From Roseomonas sp. (GTDB lineage: Bacteria > Pseudomonadota > Alphaproteobacteria > Acetobacterales > Acetobacteraceae), in contig JADCGF010000003.1 of the NCBI GenBank assembly GCA_020249145.1, positions 62,001 to 126,000 of the forward strand: a stretch of DNA of 64,000 nt. The letters run 5' to 3'. Both the position numbers and the translations under genes were made by a program. Within the stretch, counting starts at the first letter, position 1, and each line of letters starts with the position of its first letter. Positions 25,335 to 33,589 of this stretch are shown one piece after another. A model generated the notes under the pieces. The model made no database searches. It saw nothing but the letters and a program-made list of their open reading frames with translations, and was not told the DNA's origin.

Positions 25335-26185
25335 TTGCGCTGATCGGCGCTTCGGGGCGGATCGGCGCGGCACTCGCCCGCGCGCTGCTGGCTGCGGGCA
25401 GGCCTTTCACGCCTGTCGTGCGGGATGCAGCGAAATGGTCAGCACTTGGCTTGCCCGTTGCGCCGCGTATCGCTGATCTGGGTGATGCCGCTGCGTTATA
25501 CTTGGCGCTCCAGGATGCGGAGATTGTGATCAGCACTGCCCATGCGCGCCACGCGCCCGCCATCCTGGCCGCCGCGCCGGCAGATGCGCGTTTTGTGCTG
25601 ATGGGCTCCATAAGGCGCTATTCGCGCTGGGCGGATGCCCATGGTGATGGTGTGCGCGCTGGTGAGGCCGCTTTCCTCGCCAGCGGGCGCGCGGGCGTCA
25701 TGCTGCACCCAACCATGGTCTATGGCGCGGAGGGCGAAGATAATGTCCAGCGCCTGGCAGCACTTATGCGGCGCCTGCCATTTGCGCCACTGCCTGGGGG
25801 AGGGCGGTCTTTGGTGCAGCCCATCCATCAAAGCGATGTGACGCGCGCCTTGCTGGCAGCATCCCGCCATGATTGGACAGGCCCGCAAGCCATGGTGATC
25901 GCGGGGCCGGAACCCATGCCCTATCGCGACTTCCTTGCGGCGGTGGTGCGCGCTGCGGGGCTTGGTGCGCGCCCGGTGCTGCCGCTGCCTGTGGGTTTGC
26001 TTCGTGCCCTGGCGGGGCTCACGCGAATCATCCCTGGCTTGCCTTCCATTGGTGCAGATGAAATTCGTCGCTTGACGGAAGACAAGGCTTTCGACATTGC
26101 GCCGATGCGCGATATTCTTGGTGTACTGCCCATTTCGCTGGAACAGGGGCTGGCACTGACCTTTACGCCTGCTGAGAAAAACTGA
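25331..26185 (+). CDS. NAD(P)-binding atypical SDR (NmrA/epimerase-like)
   Basis: A 284-residue Rossmann protein starting MIALIGASGRIGAALARALLAAG, whose GxSGRIG loop is of the atypical/NmrA-like or complex I assembly-type SDRs. HPTMVYG and QPIHQSDVTRALLAA are conserved in the extended epimerase fold; a catalytic Tyr-x3-Lys is not evident, so it may be a sensor or reductase rather than an epimerase. The TTG start overlaps the dehydratase stop (TTGA), indicating coupled translation. Function unknown. Confidence 0.78.
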   Translation: MIALIGASGRIGAALARALLAAGRPFTPVVRDAAKWSALGLPVAPRIADLGDAAALYLALQDAEIVISTAHARHAPAILAAAPADARFVLMGSIRRYSRWADAHGDGVRAGEAAFLASGRAGVMLHPTMVYGAEGEDNVQRLAALMRRLPFAPLPGGGRSLVQPIHQSDVTRALLAASRHDWTGPQAMVIAGPEPMPYRDFLAAVVRAAGLGARPVLPLPVGLLRALAGLTRIIPGLPSIGADEIRRLTEDKAFDIAPMRDILGVLPISLEQGLALTFTPAEKN

Positions 26186-26197
26186 GGAAGACTTCCC

Positions 26198-27373
26198 ATG
26201 CCCATCATTAACCGCATCGCTGAATTCCACCCGGAAATGACCGCCTGGCGGCGGGATTTTCATGAACACCCCGAATTGGGGCTGGAGGAGGTGCGCACTT
26301 CTGGCATCATCGCCGAAAAGCTGCGCGCATTCGGCTGTGATGAGGTGGTGACGGGCATTGCCAAGACCGGCGTTGTCGGCGTGATCCGCGGTCGCACCGA
26401 TAATGGCCGCGCCATTGGGCTGCGCGCTGATATTGATGCGCTGCCCATCATGGAAGAAACCGGGCTGCCTTATGCTTCCAAAATTCCGGGCAAGATGCAT
26501 GCCTGCGGCCATGATGGGCATACCACCATGCTGCTGGGTGCGGCGAAATACCTGGCGGAGACGCGCAATTTCGACGGCACGGTTTATGTGATTTTCCAGC
26601 CGGCGGAAGAAAACCTTGCCGGTGGCGAATTGATGGTGAAGGAAGGGTTGTTCACGCGCTTTCCGATGGAACGTGTTTTCGGCATGCATAATTGGCCCGG
26701 CGCGCCGGAAGGCACTTTCCTCTGGCGCGAAGGCCCGGTGATGGCCGCTGTGGCCAATCTGGAAGTGAATATAACTGGAAAAGGGGCGCATGGCGCCATG
26801 CCGCATAATGGCACGGACCCGATTGTGGTGGCGGCCGCCATTGTGCAAGCGTTGCAATCCATCGTGGCGCGCAATGTGGAACCCGTCGAAGCGGGCGTGA
26901 TCACCATTGGCCATATCACTGGTGGGCATACCTTCAATGTGATCCCTGAGACGGTGCGCATGCTGGGCACGGCGCGGTGGTTTGCGCCCGAGATCGGTGA
27001 TTTGCTCGAACGCCGCTTCAAGGAAACCGTGACCGGCATCGCCGCCGCGATGGGGGCGACTGCCACCGCCGCATTCGCCCGCGCCTATCCGGCCACGATA
27101 AATGAGGTTGAAAGCACGCATCTGGCAGCCAAGGCCGCCCGCGCCGTGCAGGGTGACGCCCGCGTGCTGCCCATGCCCAAACCCACCATGGGCGGTGAGG
27201 ATTTCGCCTTCATGCTGAATGCCAAGCCCGGTGCCTATCTGATGCTGGGCGGCGGGCGTGGGCCGGATGAGGCGCAAGTGCATCACCCGCTTTATGATTT
27301 CAACGACAATATCCTGCCCGTCGGCGCTTCCTATTGGGCGACACTCGCGGAACAGCTTTTGCCGCGCGGGTGA
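26198..27373 (+). CDS. M20 family amidohydrolase
   Basis: A 391-residue zinc/manganese-dependent hydrolase of the M20D (hippurate hydrolase / N-acyl amino acid amidohydrolase) group. Metal ligands are in HACGHDGH (Cys and His) and QPAEENL (Glu pair), and a C-terminal His is expected in DEAQVHHPLYDF. The dimerisation domain lies between ~185 and ~300. It starts 12 bases after the SDR-type gene with AGGAAG upstream, so the dehydratase, SDR and hydrolase likely form one operon. Expected substrates are N-acyl or similar amides of amino acids. Confidence 0.92.
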   Translation: MPIINRIAEFHPEMTAWRRDFHEHPELGLEEVRTSGIIAEKLRAFGCDEVVTGIAKTGVVGVIRGRTDNGRAIGLRADIDALPIMEETGLPYASKIPGKMHACGHDGHTTMLLGAAKYLAETRNFDGTVYVIFQPAEENLAGGELMVKEGLFTRFPMERVFGMHNWPGAPEGTFLWREGPVMAAVANLEVNITGKGAHGAMPHNGTDPIVVAAAIVQALQSIVARNVEPVEAGVITIGHITGGHTFNVIPETVRMLGTARWFAPEIGDLLERRFKETVTGIAAAMGATATAAFARAYPATINEVESTHLAAKAARAVQGDARVLPMPKPTMGGEDFAFMLNAKPGAYLMLGGGRGPDEAQVHHPLYDFNDNILPVGASYWATLAEQLLPRG

Positions 27374-27378
27374 AGTTG

Positions 27379-27484
27379 GAGCATTTTCAAGCCAAGTGGA
27401 ATCACTTGGCGGCTCGGAAAATGCGACCAAACAATTGGGTAGAGCTGTTCCCGTGAACGCACGTGAACGGAAACCGCTCTACCC
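27379..27484. repeat. Composite palindromic intergenic element (two hairpins)
   Basis: Unit one: GCATTTTC (27381-27388) pairs with GAAAATGC (27417-27424), and inside it GCCAAGTG pairs with CACTTGGC around a GAAT loop. Unit two: GGGTAGAGC (27437-27445) pairs with GCTCTACCC (27476-27484), with an inner GTTCCCGT / ACGGAAAC near-palindrome. The last arm overlaps the stop codon of the minus-strand THI5-like gene. Architecture resembles REP/BIME-type elements scattered in alphaproteobacterial genomes. It sits between convergent genes and could serve as a transcription barrier. No second copy was noticed in this window. Confidence 0.65.
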
Positions 27485-28390
27485 GAGCGCGCTTTCCGTC
27501 ACATCTTCCGCGACCAGCCCGGCAAAGCCTGGTGTGCGCTTGATGGCGCCGGCGGAGAGCATGCCGCGTTCCAATTGCGCCAAAGCTTCTGGCGGGAAGC
27601 GCGGCGTATCGGTCCAAAGCTGCACGGATTTATAGCGCGCAATGGCGCGCGCCATCAGCGCGGCATCGCCACCCGGGAAATAACCCGCGATGCAGGCCAC
27701 GATTTCTTCCGGCGAAGCACTGGCGAACCACTTCAACGTGCGCGCCAGCCCGCGCACCATGGCCTCCATGGCAGCGCGATTATGCGCAATGACATCATTG
27801 CGCGCATAAAACGCCGTATAGGAAGTAGGGCCGCGACTGGCTTGCGCATACCAGACATAGCCGGTGCCGCTGGCTTCCGCCTGGCTCACCAGCGGTTCGA
27901 AAAGCTGCGCCACATCAATCGTACCGGCAGCAATGGCGGCGGCATTGGCCGGCATGGTCTGATCCGTGATCCGCTTGATCGCGACCGGATCAATCCCCGC
28001 CTGGCGGATATCATCCTGCAGCGTCCACCAAGGTGTTGGCACTTCGCTCACCGTGCCAAACGTCATGCCCGCCAGATCACGCAGCTTGAAGCCGGGGTTG
28101 GGTGCGCGGCCCACAAGAAAGAATGGATCACCCATCACCACCGCACCAAACAACCGCAAAGGGCAGGCCGGATCGGCATCATGCGCCAGCAGCAGGCGCA
28201 TCGGCCCACCCCAGGCCAGATCCGCCGTGCCATCCAATACGGAATCCTTCGCAAGCGATGGCACCGCGCCGGGCAGTAGCGTGACCTCTACCCCCTCCAC
28301 CGCGTAATCGCCGCGCGCCAGGGCCGCGTAGAATGGTGCGTAAAATAGCGCGCGGAAGGGTTCCTGAACCTTGAGTTGATACATGGCCAT
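27479..28390 (-). CDS. THI5/NMT1-like (SsuA/TauA-type) substrate-binding protein without a signal peptide
   Basis: A 303-residue type II periplasmic-binding fold of the NMT1/THI5 family. The pattern FYAPFYAALARGDYAVEGVEVTLLPG, GTADLAWGGPM and GTIDVAQLFEPL is typical. Family members are usually exported receptors for ABC importers of nitrate, sulfonates or pyrimidine precursors. This protein begins MAMYQLKVQEP directly at the first strand, with no signal peptide and no lipobox, and no permease or ATPase gene is adjacent. A cytoplasmic enzyme or sensor role is therefore possible. Its TAG stop is formed by the terminal arm of the palindromic element. It is 6 bases after the SDR gene, in the same operon. 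Confidence 0.82.
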   Translation of the reverse strand: MAMYQLKVQEPFRALFYAPFYAALARGDYAVEGVEVTLLPGAVPSLAKDSVLDGTADLAWGGPMRLLLAHDADPACPLRLFGAVVMGDPFFLVGRAPNPGFKLRDLAGMTFGTVSEVPTPWWTLQDDIRQAGIDPVAIKRITDQTMPANAAAIAAGTIDVAQLFEPLVSQAEASGTGYVWYAQASRGPTSYTAFYARNDVIAHNRAAMEAMVRGLARTLKWFASASPEEIVACIAGYFPGGDAALMARAIARYKSVQLWTDTPRFPPEALAQLERGMLSAGAIKRTPGFAGLVAEDVTESALG

Positions 28391-28396
28391 CAGGCT

Positions 28397-29155
28397 TCAG
28401 CCGCGCCCTTCGAAGGGCATCTTGGTCGCCTTGATGGTCATGGTGAAGATATTCGCTTCCAGCGGCAGATTGGCCATGTGCAGAATGGCATTGCCGACAT
28501 GCGCTGCATCCATGGTGGGTTCCACCGCAGTACTGCCATCGGCCTGCTTCACGCCGCGCGTCATGCGTTGCGTCATGGGCGTCGCGGCATTGCCGATATC
28601 AATCTGCCCCGCGCAAATATCGTATTTGCGGCCATCGAGCATGAGGGATTTCGTCAGCCCCGTGATGGAATGCTTGGTGGCCGTATAGGGCGCGCTATCC
28701 GGGCGCGGCGTATGTGCGCTGATGGACCCGTTATTGATGATGCGCCCGCCCTGCGGCTTCTGATCCTTCATGATACGAAACGCCGCCTGCGCGCATAGAA
28801 AACACCCGGTCAGGTTCACACCGACCACGCGCGTCCAATCCGCATAGGTCAAATCTTCAAACGGCATGCCGGGCACATTGGTGCCGGCATTATTGAACAG
28901 CATATCAAGCCGCCCATAGCGCTGCTTCACGGTCGCGAACAGCGCATCCACCGCCGCAGGGTCGGAAACATCAGAAGGCACGGGCAAAGCGCGTGATCCC
29001 GCCGCGCCGGCCAGGGCCACCGTTTCCTGCAAGGCATCGGCGCGCCTTCCCGCCAGCACCACGTGCCAACCACCTTCCAGCAGCGCCAAAGCCGCCGCGC
29101 GGCCCACGCCGCTGCCAGCCCCGGTGACAACCGCGATCTTGCCTTCAGTGCTCAT
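28397..29155 (-). CDS. Short-chain dehydrogenase/reductase
   Basis: A 252-residue classical SDR starting [22 protein letters not shown]. The cofactor loop TGAGSGVG, the NNAG motif, Ser in NNGSISAH and the Tyr-x3-Lys in YTATK are all present; Arg in AGRRAD after strand 2 predicts NADP(H). The frame stays open ~90 codons upstream, but homology and GGGAG favour the ATG at 29155. It lies between a second SDR gene and the THI5-like gene, all on the minus strand. Substrate unknown. Confidence 0.9.
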   Translation of the reverse strand: MSTEGKIAVVTGAGSGVGRAAALALLEGGWHVVLAGRRADALQETVALAGAAGSRALPVPSDVSDPAAVDALFATVKQRYGRLDMLFNNAGTNVPGMPFEDLTYADWTRVVGVNLTGCFLCAQAAFRIMKDQKPQGGRIINNGSISAHTPRPDSAPYTATKHSITGLTKSLMLDGRKYDICAGQIDIGNAATPMTQRMTRGVKQADGSTAVEPTMDAAHVGNAILHMANLPLEANIFTMTIKATKMPFEGRG

Positions 29156-29223
29156 CTCATCTCTCTCCCAATCAGGTTCAGTGAAGCTTGCAGCGTCCGC
29201 GCGCGGCTGGCAATCCGCCAGCA

Positions 29224-29976
29224 TCAATAGGTCGCACGGCCACCCGATATGTCGAACACCGCGCCAGTGGAAAAGGAACATGCTTCTGAGGCCAACCAGC
29301 AGACCAATTCTGCGATTTCCTCCACCTGCACAAAGCGATCCATCGGGATCTTTGACCGCATCCAGGCGATTTGCTGCGGTGTCATTTGCTTGAAGATATC
29401 CGTCTCTGCCGCTGCTGGGGTGACGCAATTCGCCAAAACGCCGCTGCCCGCCAATTCCTTGCCGAGCGATTTCGTCAGCCCAATCAAACCGGCTTTGGAA
29501 GCGCTGTAATGCGACGCATTCGGATTGCCTTCCTTCCCCGCGATGGAGGCAATATTCACCACGCGCCCATACCCGGCAGCGCGCATATGCGGCACCACCG
29601 CGCGAGAGACGATGAAGGGTGCGATGAGGTTTACCTCAATCACGCGGCGCCATTCCGCCACCGGCAATTCCCAGACCGGCGCATTGCCGCCGGTAATGCC
29701 GGCATTATTGACCAGCACGTCCACGCGGCCATGGGCAGAAAGTGTTGCTTGCGTCGCGGCCTCCACCGCCGCCGCATCGGTCAGGTCCAGGATATGAGTG
29801 CTGACACGCGTGGCCTGACCAAGCTTGGCTGCCGCAGCTTTGGACGCGGCCTCATCCATATCCCAAATGGCGATGGCAGCCCCCCGGCTGGCAGCCAGCG
29901 CGGCCACTGCCAGCCCGATGCCGCGCGCCGCCCCGGTAATCACCGCAACCCGCCCGGCCAGATCGATTTTCGCCAT
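29224..29976 (-). CDS. Short-chain dehydrogenase/reductase (FabG-like)
   Basis: A 250-residue classical [24 protein letters not shown], with NNAG, Ser in [10 protein letters not shown] and the Tyr-x3-Lys of YSASK. Asp in IWDMDE after strand 2 predicts NAD(H). ATG 29976 follows GGAGGG at 6-base spacing, an excellent start; a longer open frame upstream has no support. It is the first gene of a minus-strand operon (SDR, SDR, THI5-like) and is divergent from dctP, sharing a 136-base promoter region. The local context points to sugar- or hydroxy-acid oxidation. Confidence 0.9.
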   Translation of the reverse strand: MAKIDLAGRVAVITGAARGIGLAVAALAASRGAAIAIWDMDEAASKAAAAKLGQATRVSTHILDLTDAAAVEAATQATLSAHGRVDVLVNNAGITGGNAPVWELPVAEWRRVIEVNLIAPFIVSRAVVPHMRAAGYGRVVNIASIAGKEGNPNASHYSASKAGLIGLTKSLGKELAGSGVLANCVTPAAAETDIFKQMTPQQIAWMRSKIPMDRFVQVEEIAELVCWLASEACSFSTGAVFDISGGRATY

Positions 29977-30112
29977 GTCATTCCCTCCGTTTCCGGGAGT
30001 TTTGACGGGAAAACCGCCCCTGGAAAGACCCAAGGCTTCCCGCGCGCCGAAATGCCTGCCTATAGTCATTCCAGCCGGAGCATGACCCCGGTCGAAAAAA
30101 GGGAGAAACGTC

Positions 30113-31114
30113 ATGAAACGTAGGCAATTGCTTGGGGCAACCCTTGCTGCCGCTGGCCTCGCCGCGCCGGCGGTGGCGCGCGCGCAGCAGGCCATTACCC
30201 TGAATGGCGCGGTGCAGTTCAATGATGAGCATGTCTTCACCCGCGCCCTGGTGCGCTTTGAAGAGCTTGTGAAGCGCTACTACACCGCGGGCCCGGTGAA
30301 TTTCGTGCTGCACAAGAACAGCAGCCTGGGCCTCGAAAAACAGTATTTCGAATACATGTCGGCGGGCCGCGGTGCGGTGGATTACGCCATTGTATCGCCC
30401 GCGCATATGTCCACCTTCAGCCGCGCCGCACCCTTTGTGGATGCGCCCTTCCTGTTCCGTGACCTGAAGCATTGGAACCAGGTGCTGGACCAAAATCTTT
30501 TCGCGCCGGTGGCGGATGAGGTGGAACGCCGCGCCCGCGTGATGCTGATTGGCTATGCCGGCGGTGGCGTGCGCAATATCTTCGCCAATCGGCGCATCAC
30601 CAATATGGCGGAGCTGCGCGGGCTGAAAGTGCGCGTGCAAGGCGCACCGATCTGGTCACGCACCTTCCAGGCGGCCGGCATGGCGCCGACCGTGATTGCC
30701 TATAATGAAATCTATAACGGCATTCAGAACAACGTGATCGAAGCCGGTGAGAATGAGGCTGCGGGCGTGGAGGCGATGCGCTTCTTTGAAGTGGCACCGA
30801 ACCTGATCATGACCGAACACGCCATCACCATTCGCCCGATCTGTTTTTCGAGCCAAACGCTTTCCCGCCTGCCACCTGCCTTGCAGGAAGCGGTGAAGCG
30901 CGCGGGGCGTGAAGCTGGTGCCTTTGGGCGTGAGGCGGAGAGCAGCGAAGATGGGCAAAAGCTGACCGCGCTTGAATCAGCGGGCCGGCTGCGGCGCATA
31001 CCCTTTACCGATCGTGCGGCGCTGAAGCGCGCGGTTGATCCGGTGATGGAAGCCTATGCCAAGGAAGTGGGCGCAGAGAGCATCTTTGCCCGCATCAATG
31101 CGCTGACCTCGTAA
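30113..31114 (+). CDS. dctP: TRAP transporter substrate-binding protein (DctP family)
   Basis: A 333-residue periplasmic receptor. The signal peptide reads MKRRQLLGATLAAAGLAAPAVARA|Q and contains a twin-arginine-like RR motif. The mature part has the DctP motifs YFEYMSAGRGAVDYAI, RRITNMAELRGLKVRVQGAP (with the substrate-carboxylate-binding arginine in the V-R-V-Q region) and NGIQNNVIEAGENE. It begins a dctP-dctQ-dctM operon divergent from the SDR operon. A hairpin separates it from dctQ. Likely ligand: an organic or sugar acid. Confidence 0.93.
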   Translation: MKRRQLLGATLAAAGLAAPAVARAQQAITLNGAVQFNDEHVFTRALVRFEELVKRYYTAGPVNFVLHKNSSLGLEKQYFEYMSAGRGAVDYAIVSPAHMSTFSRAAPFVDAPFLFRDLKHWNQVLDQNLFAPVADEVERRARVMLIGYAGGGVRNIFANRRITNMAELRGLKVRVQGAPIWSRTFQAAGMAPTVIAYNEIYNGIQNNVIEAGENEAAGVEAMRFFEVAPNLIMTEHAITIRPICFSSQTLSRLPPALQEAVKRAGREAGAFGREAESSEDGQKLTALESAGRLRRIPFTDRAALKRAVDPVMEAYAKEVGAESIFARINALTS

Positions 31115-31123
31115 AGACACCAA

Positions 31124-31152
31124 GCCTCCGGCGGGCGCGAACCGCCGGAGGC
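31124..31152 (+). promoter_or_regulatory. Intercistronic hairpin after dctP
   Basis: Perfect 11-bp arms GCCTCCGGCGG and CCGCCGGAGGC around a 7-base loop lie 10 bases after the dctP stop, without a U-run. Such hairpins commonly protect the receptor mRNA or attenuate transcription so that the receptor exceeds the membrane subunits. Confidence 0.65.
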
Positions 31153-31195
31153 TTCACCATAAGAATATCTAGGCGCCGGGAATCGAGGGGGCGAC

Positions 31196-31705
31196 ATGCG
31201 CGAAACTGGCCTGCGCCATGCCATACAAAGAATAGCCGATATCTATGGCCGCGTCCTGTCGGCCTTATTGGCGCTTTGTGTTTTCATCCTGATTTTTCCG
31301 GTGGCCTTGCAGATTTTTGCCCGCTTCACCGATTTTCTGCCGCATTACATCTGGACCGAGGAAATGGCGCGCTTCCTGCTGGTATGGACCATCATGATCG
31401 GCGCCATGGTGGGGCTGAAGGAAGGCATTCATTTCAACGTGGATCTTTGGCCTGACATGAAGGGCCGCCCGCGCGCCGCGCTTGATCTGGTGACCGGTGT
31501 TTTCGTGCTGGCCTTCGCTGCCGCCTTCCTTTGGTACGGGATCGAATTCGTGGATTTCGCCTGGTTCCGCATCAGTGAATTGGCGGAATTGCCGTTGTGG
31601 CTGATCCATCTTGCCTGGCCCATTCTGGGATTTTCCTGGCTGATCTTCGGTGGTCTCAAATTCTATGATGATTTGCGCACGCTCATCGGGGGAGAAACGC
31701 CATGA
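31196..31705 (+). CDS. dctQ: TRAP transporter small permease (DctQ family)
   Basis: A 169-residue four-helix membrane protein. The helices are around residues 17-40, 55-75, 95-120 and 135-155; the segment ARFTDFLPHYIWTEEMARFLLVW is the conserved DctQ signature. It partners the large permease and receptor of a sodium-driven TRAP importer. The stop overlaps the dctM start by 4 bases (ATGA). Confidence 0.9.
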   Translation: MRETGLRHAIQRIADIYGRVLSALLALCVFILIFPVALQIFARFTDFLPHYIWTEEMARFLLVWTIMIGAMVGLKEGIHFNVDLWPDMKGRPRAALDLVTGVFVLAFAAAFLWYGIEFVDFAWFRISELAELPLWLIHLAWPILGFSWLIFGGLKFYDDLRTLIGGETP

Positions 31706-33024
31706 TGGGCGGCAATGTATTGGCGCCGAGCGAAGCGGCTTGGATCCTGTTTGGCGGCTTCTTCGCGTTGTTGGCGCTGCGCGTGCCTGTGGCCGTCGCG
31801 CTTGGCATGGCCTGCTTGCCGGTGATGCTGATTGAACCGCGCCTTGGCGCCATGACGCTGATGCAGGAAACCTTCAACGCCTATAATTCCTTTATCCTGC
31901 TGGCGGTGCCATTCTTTCTGCTGACTGCCAATCTGATGAATGTGGGCGGCATTACCGATAGGCTGGTGCGGCTTTCCCGCGCGCTGGTGGGACATTTCCC
32001 AGGCGGGCTCGCGCAGATCAATGTTGTGCTGTCCATTTTCTTCGCTGGCATCAGCGGCAGCAGCACGGCGGATGCCGCATCGCAGTCCAAAATCTTCATC
32101 GAAGCGCAGCGCCGCGAAGGCTATGATGACAGTTTCTCGGTGGCCATCACCGCCGTTTCTGCCGTGCTTGCGGTCATTATTCCGCCTTCCATTCTGATGA
32201 TTGTCTGGGGCGGCGTGCTGACGGTCTCCATCGGCGCGCTGTTTCTGGCGGGCGTCATCCCCGGCTTGCTGATTGGCCTGGTGCAAATGGCAACAGTGCA
32301 TGCCTATGCGAAGAAGCGCGGCTACCCTACCTATCCGCGCGCCAGTCTTAAGGAAGTGGGTTTCGCCACCTGGATTTCGCTGCCTGCGTTGATGACCCCC
32401 TTCATCATCATCGGCGGCAAGATTTTCGGCTGGTTCACGGCAACCGAAAGCGCCTGCATCGCTGTGCTTTATGCCGGGGTGCTTTCCCTGGTGGTCTATC
32501 GTGAAATGAATCTCAAGGGGCTTTACGGCGCGCTGGGCGAAACCGGAAGGCTGGCCGCGGTGGCGTTGTTTTGCGTAGGCACCGCTTCGGCTTTCGGTTG
32601 GTTGCTGGCCTATTATAAGATCCCCGAAGCCATTCTGGTTGGGGTTTCCGCCTGGGGCATGGGCAAGATCATGACAGGATTTTTCATCGCCGGCGTCTTT
32701 CTGGTGGTGGGCTGCTTTCTGGATGCCATCCCCGCGATCATCATTGTCGGCGCCATCCTGCAACCCTTGGCGATGGAAGTCGGTATCCATCCCGTGCATT
32801 TCGCCATGATCGGGATTGTGAGCCTTGCCTTTGGCCTGGTGACGCCGCCCTATGGCCTATGTCTGATGATTGCCTGCCATGTCGCCGGCATGAAGATCGG
32901 CGCCGTGATCAAGGATACCATGATCATGCTGCTGCCCATGCTGGCGGTATTGGCTTTGGTGATTGTCTGGCCGGATGTATCGCTGATCCTACCCAAGCTG
33001 ATTTCCCCTGAATTCCTGCAATAA
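31702..33024 (+). CDS. dctM: TRAP transporter large permease (DctM family)
   Basis: A 440-residue, ~12-helix permease that carries the transport path. FFAGISGSSTADAASQSKIFIEA is the conserved DctM motif, followed by IPPSILMIVWG, and the C-terminal SLAFGLVTPPYGLCLMI repeats the hairpin motif. Length is normal. Together with dctP and dctQ it forms a complete TRAP system; no further genes follow in the operon. Confidence 0.94.
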   Translation: MMGGNVLAPSEAAWILFGGFFALLALRVPVAVALGMACLPVMLIEPRLGAMTLMQETFNAYNSFILLAVPFFLLTANLMNVGGITDRLVRLSRALVGHFPGGLAQINVVLSIFFAGISGSSTADAASQSKIFIEAQRREGYDDSFSVAITAVSAVLAVIIPPSILMIVWGGVLTVSIGALFLAGVIPGLLIGLVQMATVHAYAKKRGYPTYPRASLKEVGFATWISLPALMTPFIIIGGKIFGWFTATESACIAVLYAGVLSLVVYREMNLKGLYGALGETGRLAAVALFCVGTASAFGWLLAYYKIPEAILVGVSAWGMGKIMTGFFIAGVFLVVGCFLDAIPAIIIVGAILQPLAMEVGIHPVHFAMIGIVSLAFGLVTPPYGLCLMIACHVAGMKIGAVIKDTMIMLLPMLAVLALVIVWPDVSLILPKLISPEFLQ

Positions 33025-33029
33025 GGGAA

Positions 33030-33569
33030 TCAGCCCGCGGTGATGCGTGCCGCAAAGCCGCCCAGGAATACCGCAATTCCCAGATCAAGCGCGACAAACC
33101 CCGCAGCACCCAGGGCCGTCAGCCGCAGCGCGTTGCGCGCGACAAACCATTCCATCCAAAGCGCAAAAAACAGCGCCAAAAGCCCGCCGAGGTCGAGTAA
33201 AGCCCCATTACTCAACAGCAGCCCTGGCAGGCTTAGCCCCGCCAGCGCCAGGTATTGCACCACGGCAGACCAGTTCCAGGCGGCGATGAAACGCGGCCAA
33301 GCCTCAGCCACGCCAAGCGCCCTGGCGAGATAAAGCGACGCCAAAGCGAAACCTGCCCAGGACGCAACGAAAAGCAGCAAATCAACCAGCAGAGCCAGCG
33401 CCACATCGGCGGGCGTACTGGCCTGATCCTTGAAGAACATGAAAATCGGCAGGCAGATCGCCGCCGCGCGGAAGGAATAAGCCGCGACCGGCAGAGTATT
33501 CTCGAAAGCGGCCAGCCCCACGGCGCGCCCACGTGCCAACATCAGCGCGCCAGCCAGCGCGCGCGCCAC
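33030..33569 (-). CDS. Hypothetical membrane protein with about five helices
   Basis: A 179-residue hydrophobic protein with roughly five predicted helices (such as VALALLVDLLLFVASWAGFALASLY and GGLLALFFALWMEWFVARNAL). No family is certain; topology is loosely Yip1-like. GTG at 33569 is taken as the start because AAGG precedes it; an ATG nine codons later is the alternative. It lies 20 bases downstream of dapE on the same strand and may be read with it. Function unknown. Confidence 0.65.
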   Translation of the reverse strand: MARALAGALMLARGRAVGLAAFENTLPVAAYSFRAAAICLPIFMFFKDQASTPADVALALLVDLLLFVASWAGFALASLYLARALGVAEAWPRFIAAWNWSAVVQYLALAGLSLPGLLLSNGALLDLGGLLALFFALWMEWFVARNALRLTALGAAGFVALDLGIAVFLGGFAARITAG

Positions 33570-33589
33570 GCCGCCTTGTGGGGTATTGC

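Noticed and set aside
25496..27430. A 644-codon open frame on the minus strand
   Set aside because: It is the antisense of the SDR-type and M20 genes; the residue composition is His/Arg/Gly-rich without any domain, whereas the plus-strand frames carry clear family motifs.
27455..27468. GAAC...GAAC pair inside the palindromic element, considered as a second SOS box
   Set aside because: The spacer is 6 bases, not the 7 required by the alphaproteobacterial LexA site, and it lies between convergent genes rather than in a promoter.
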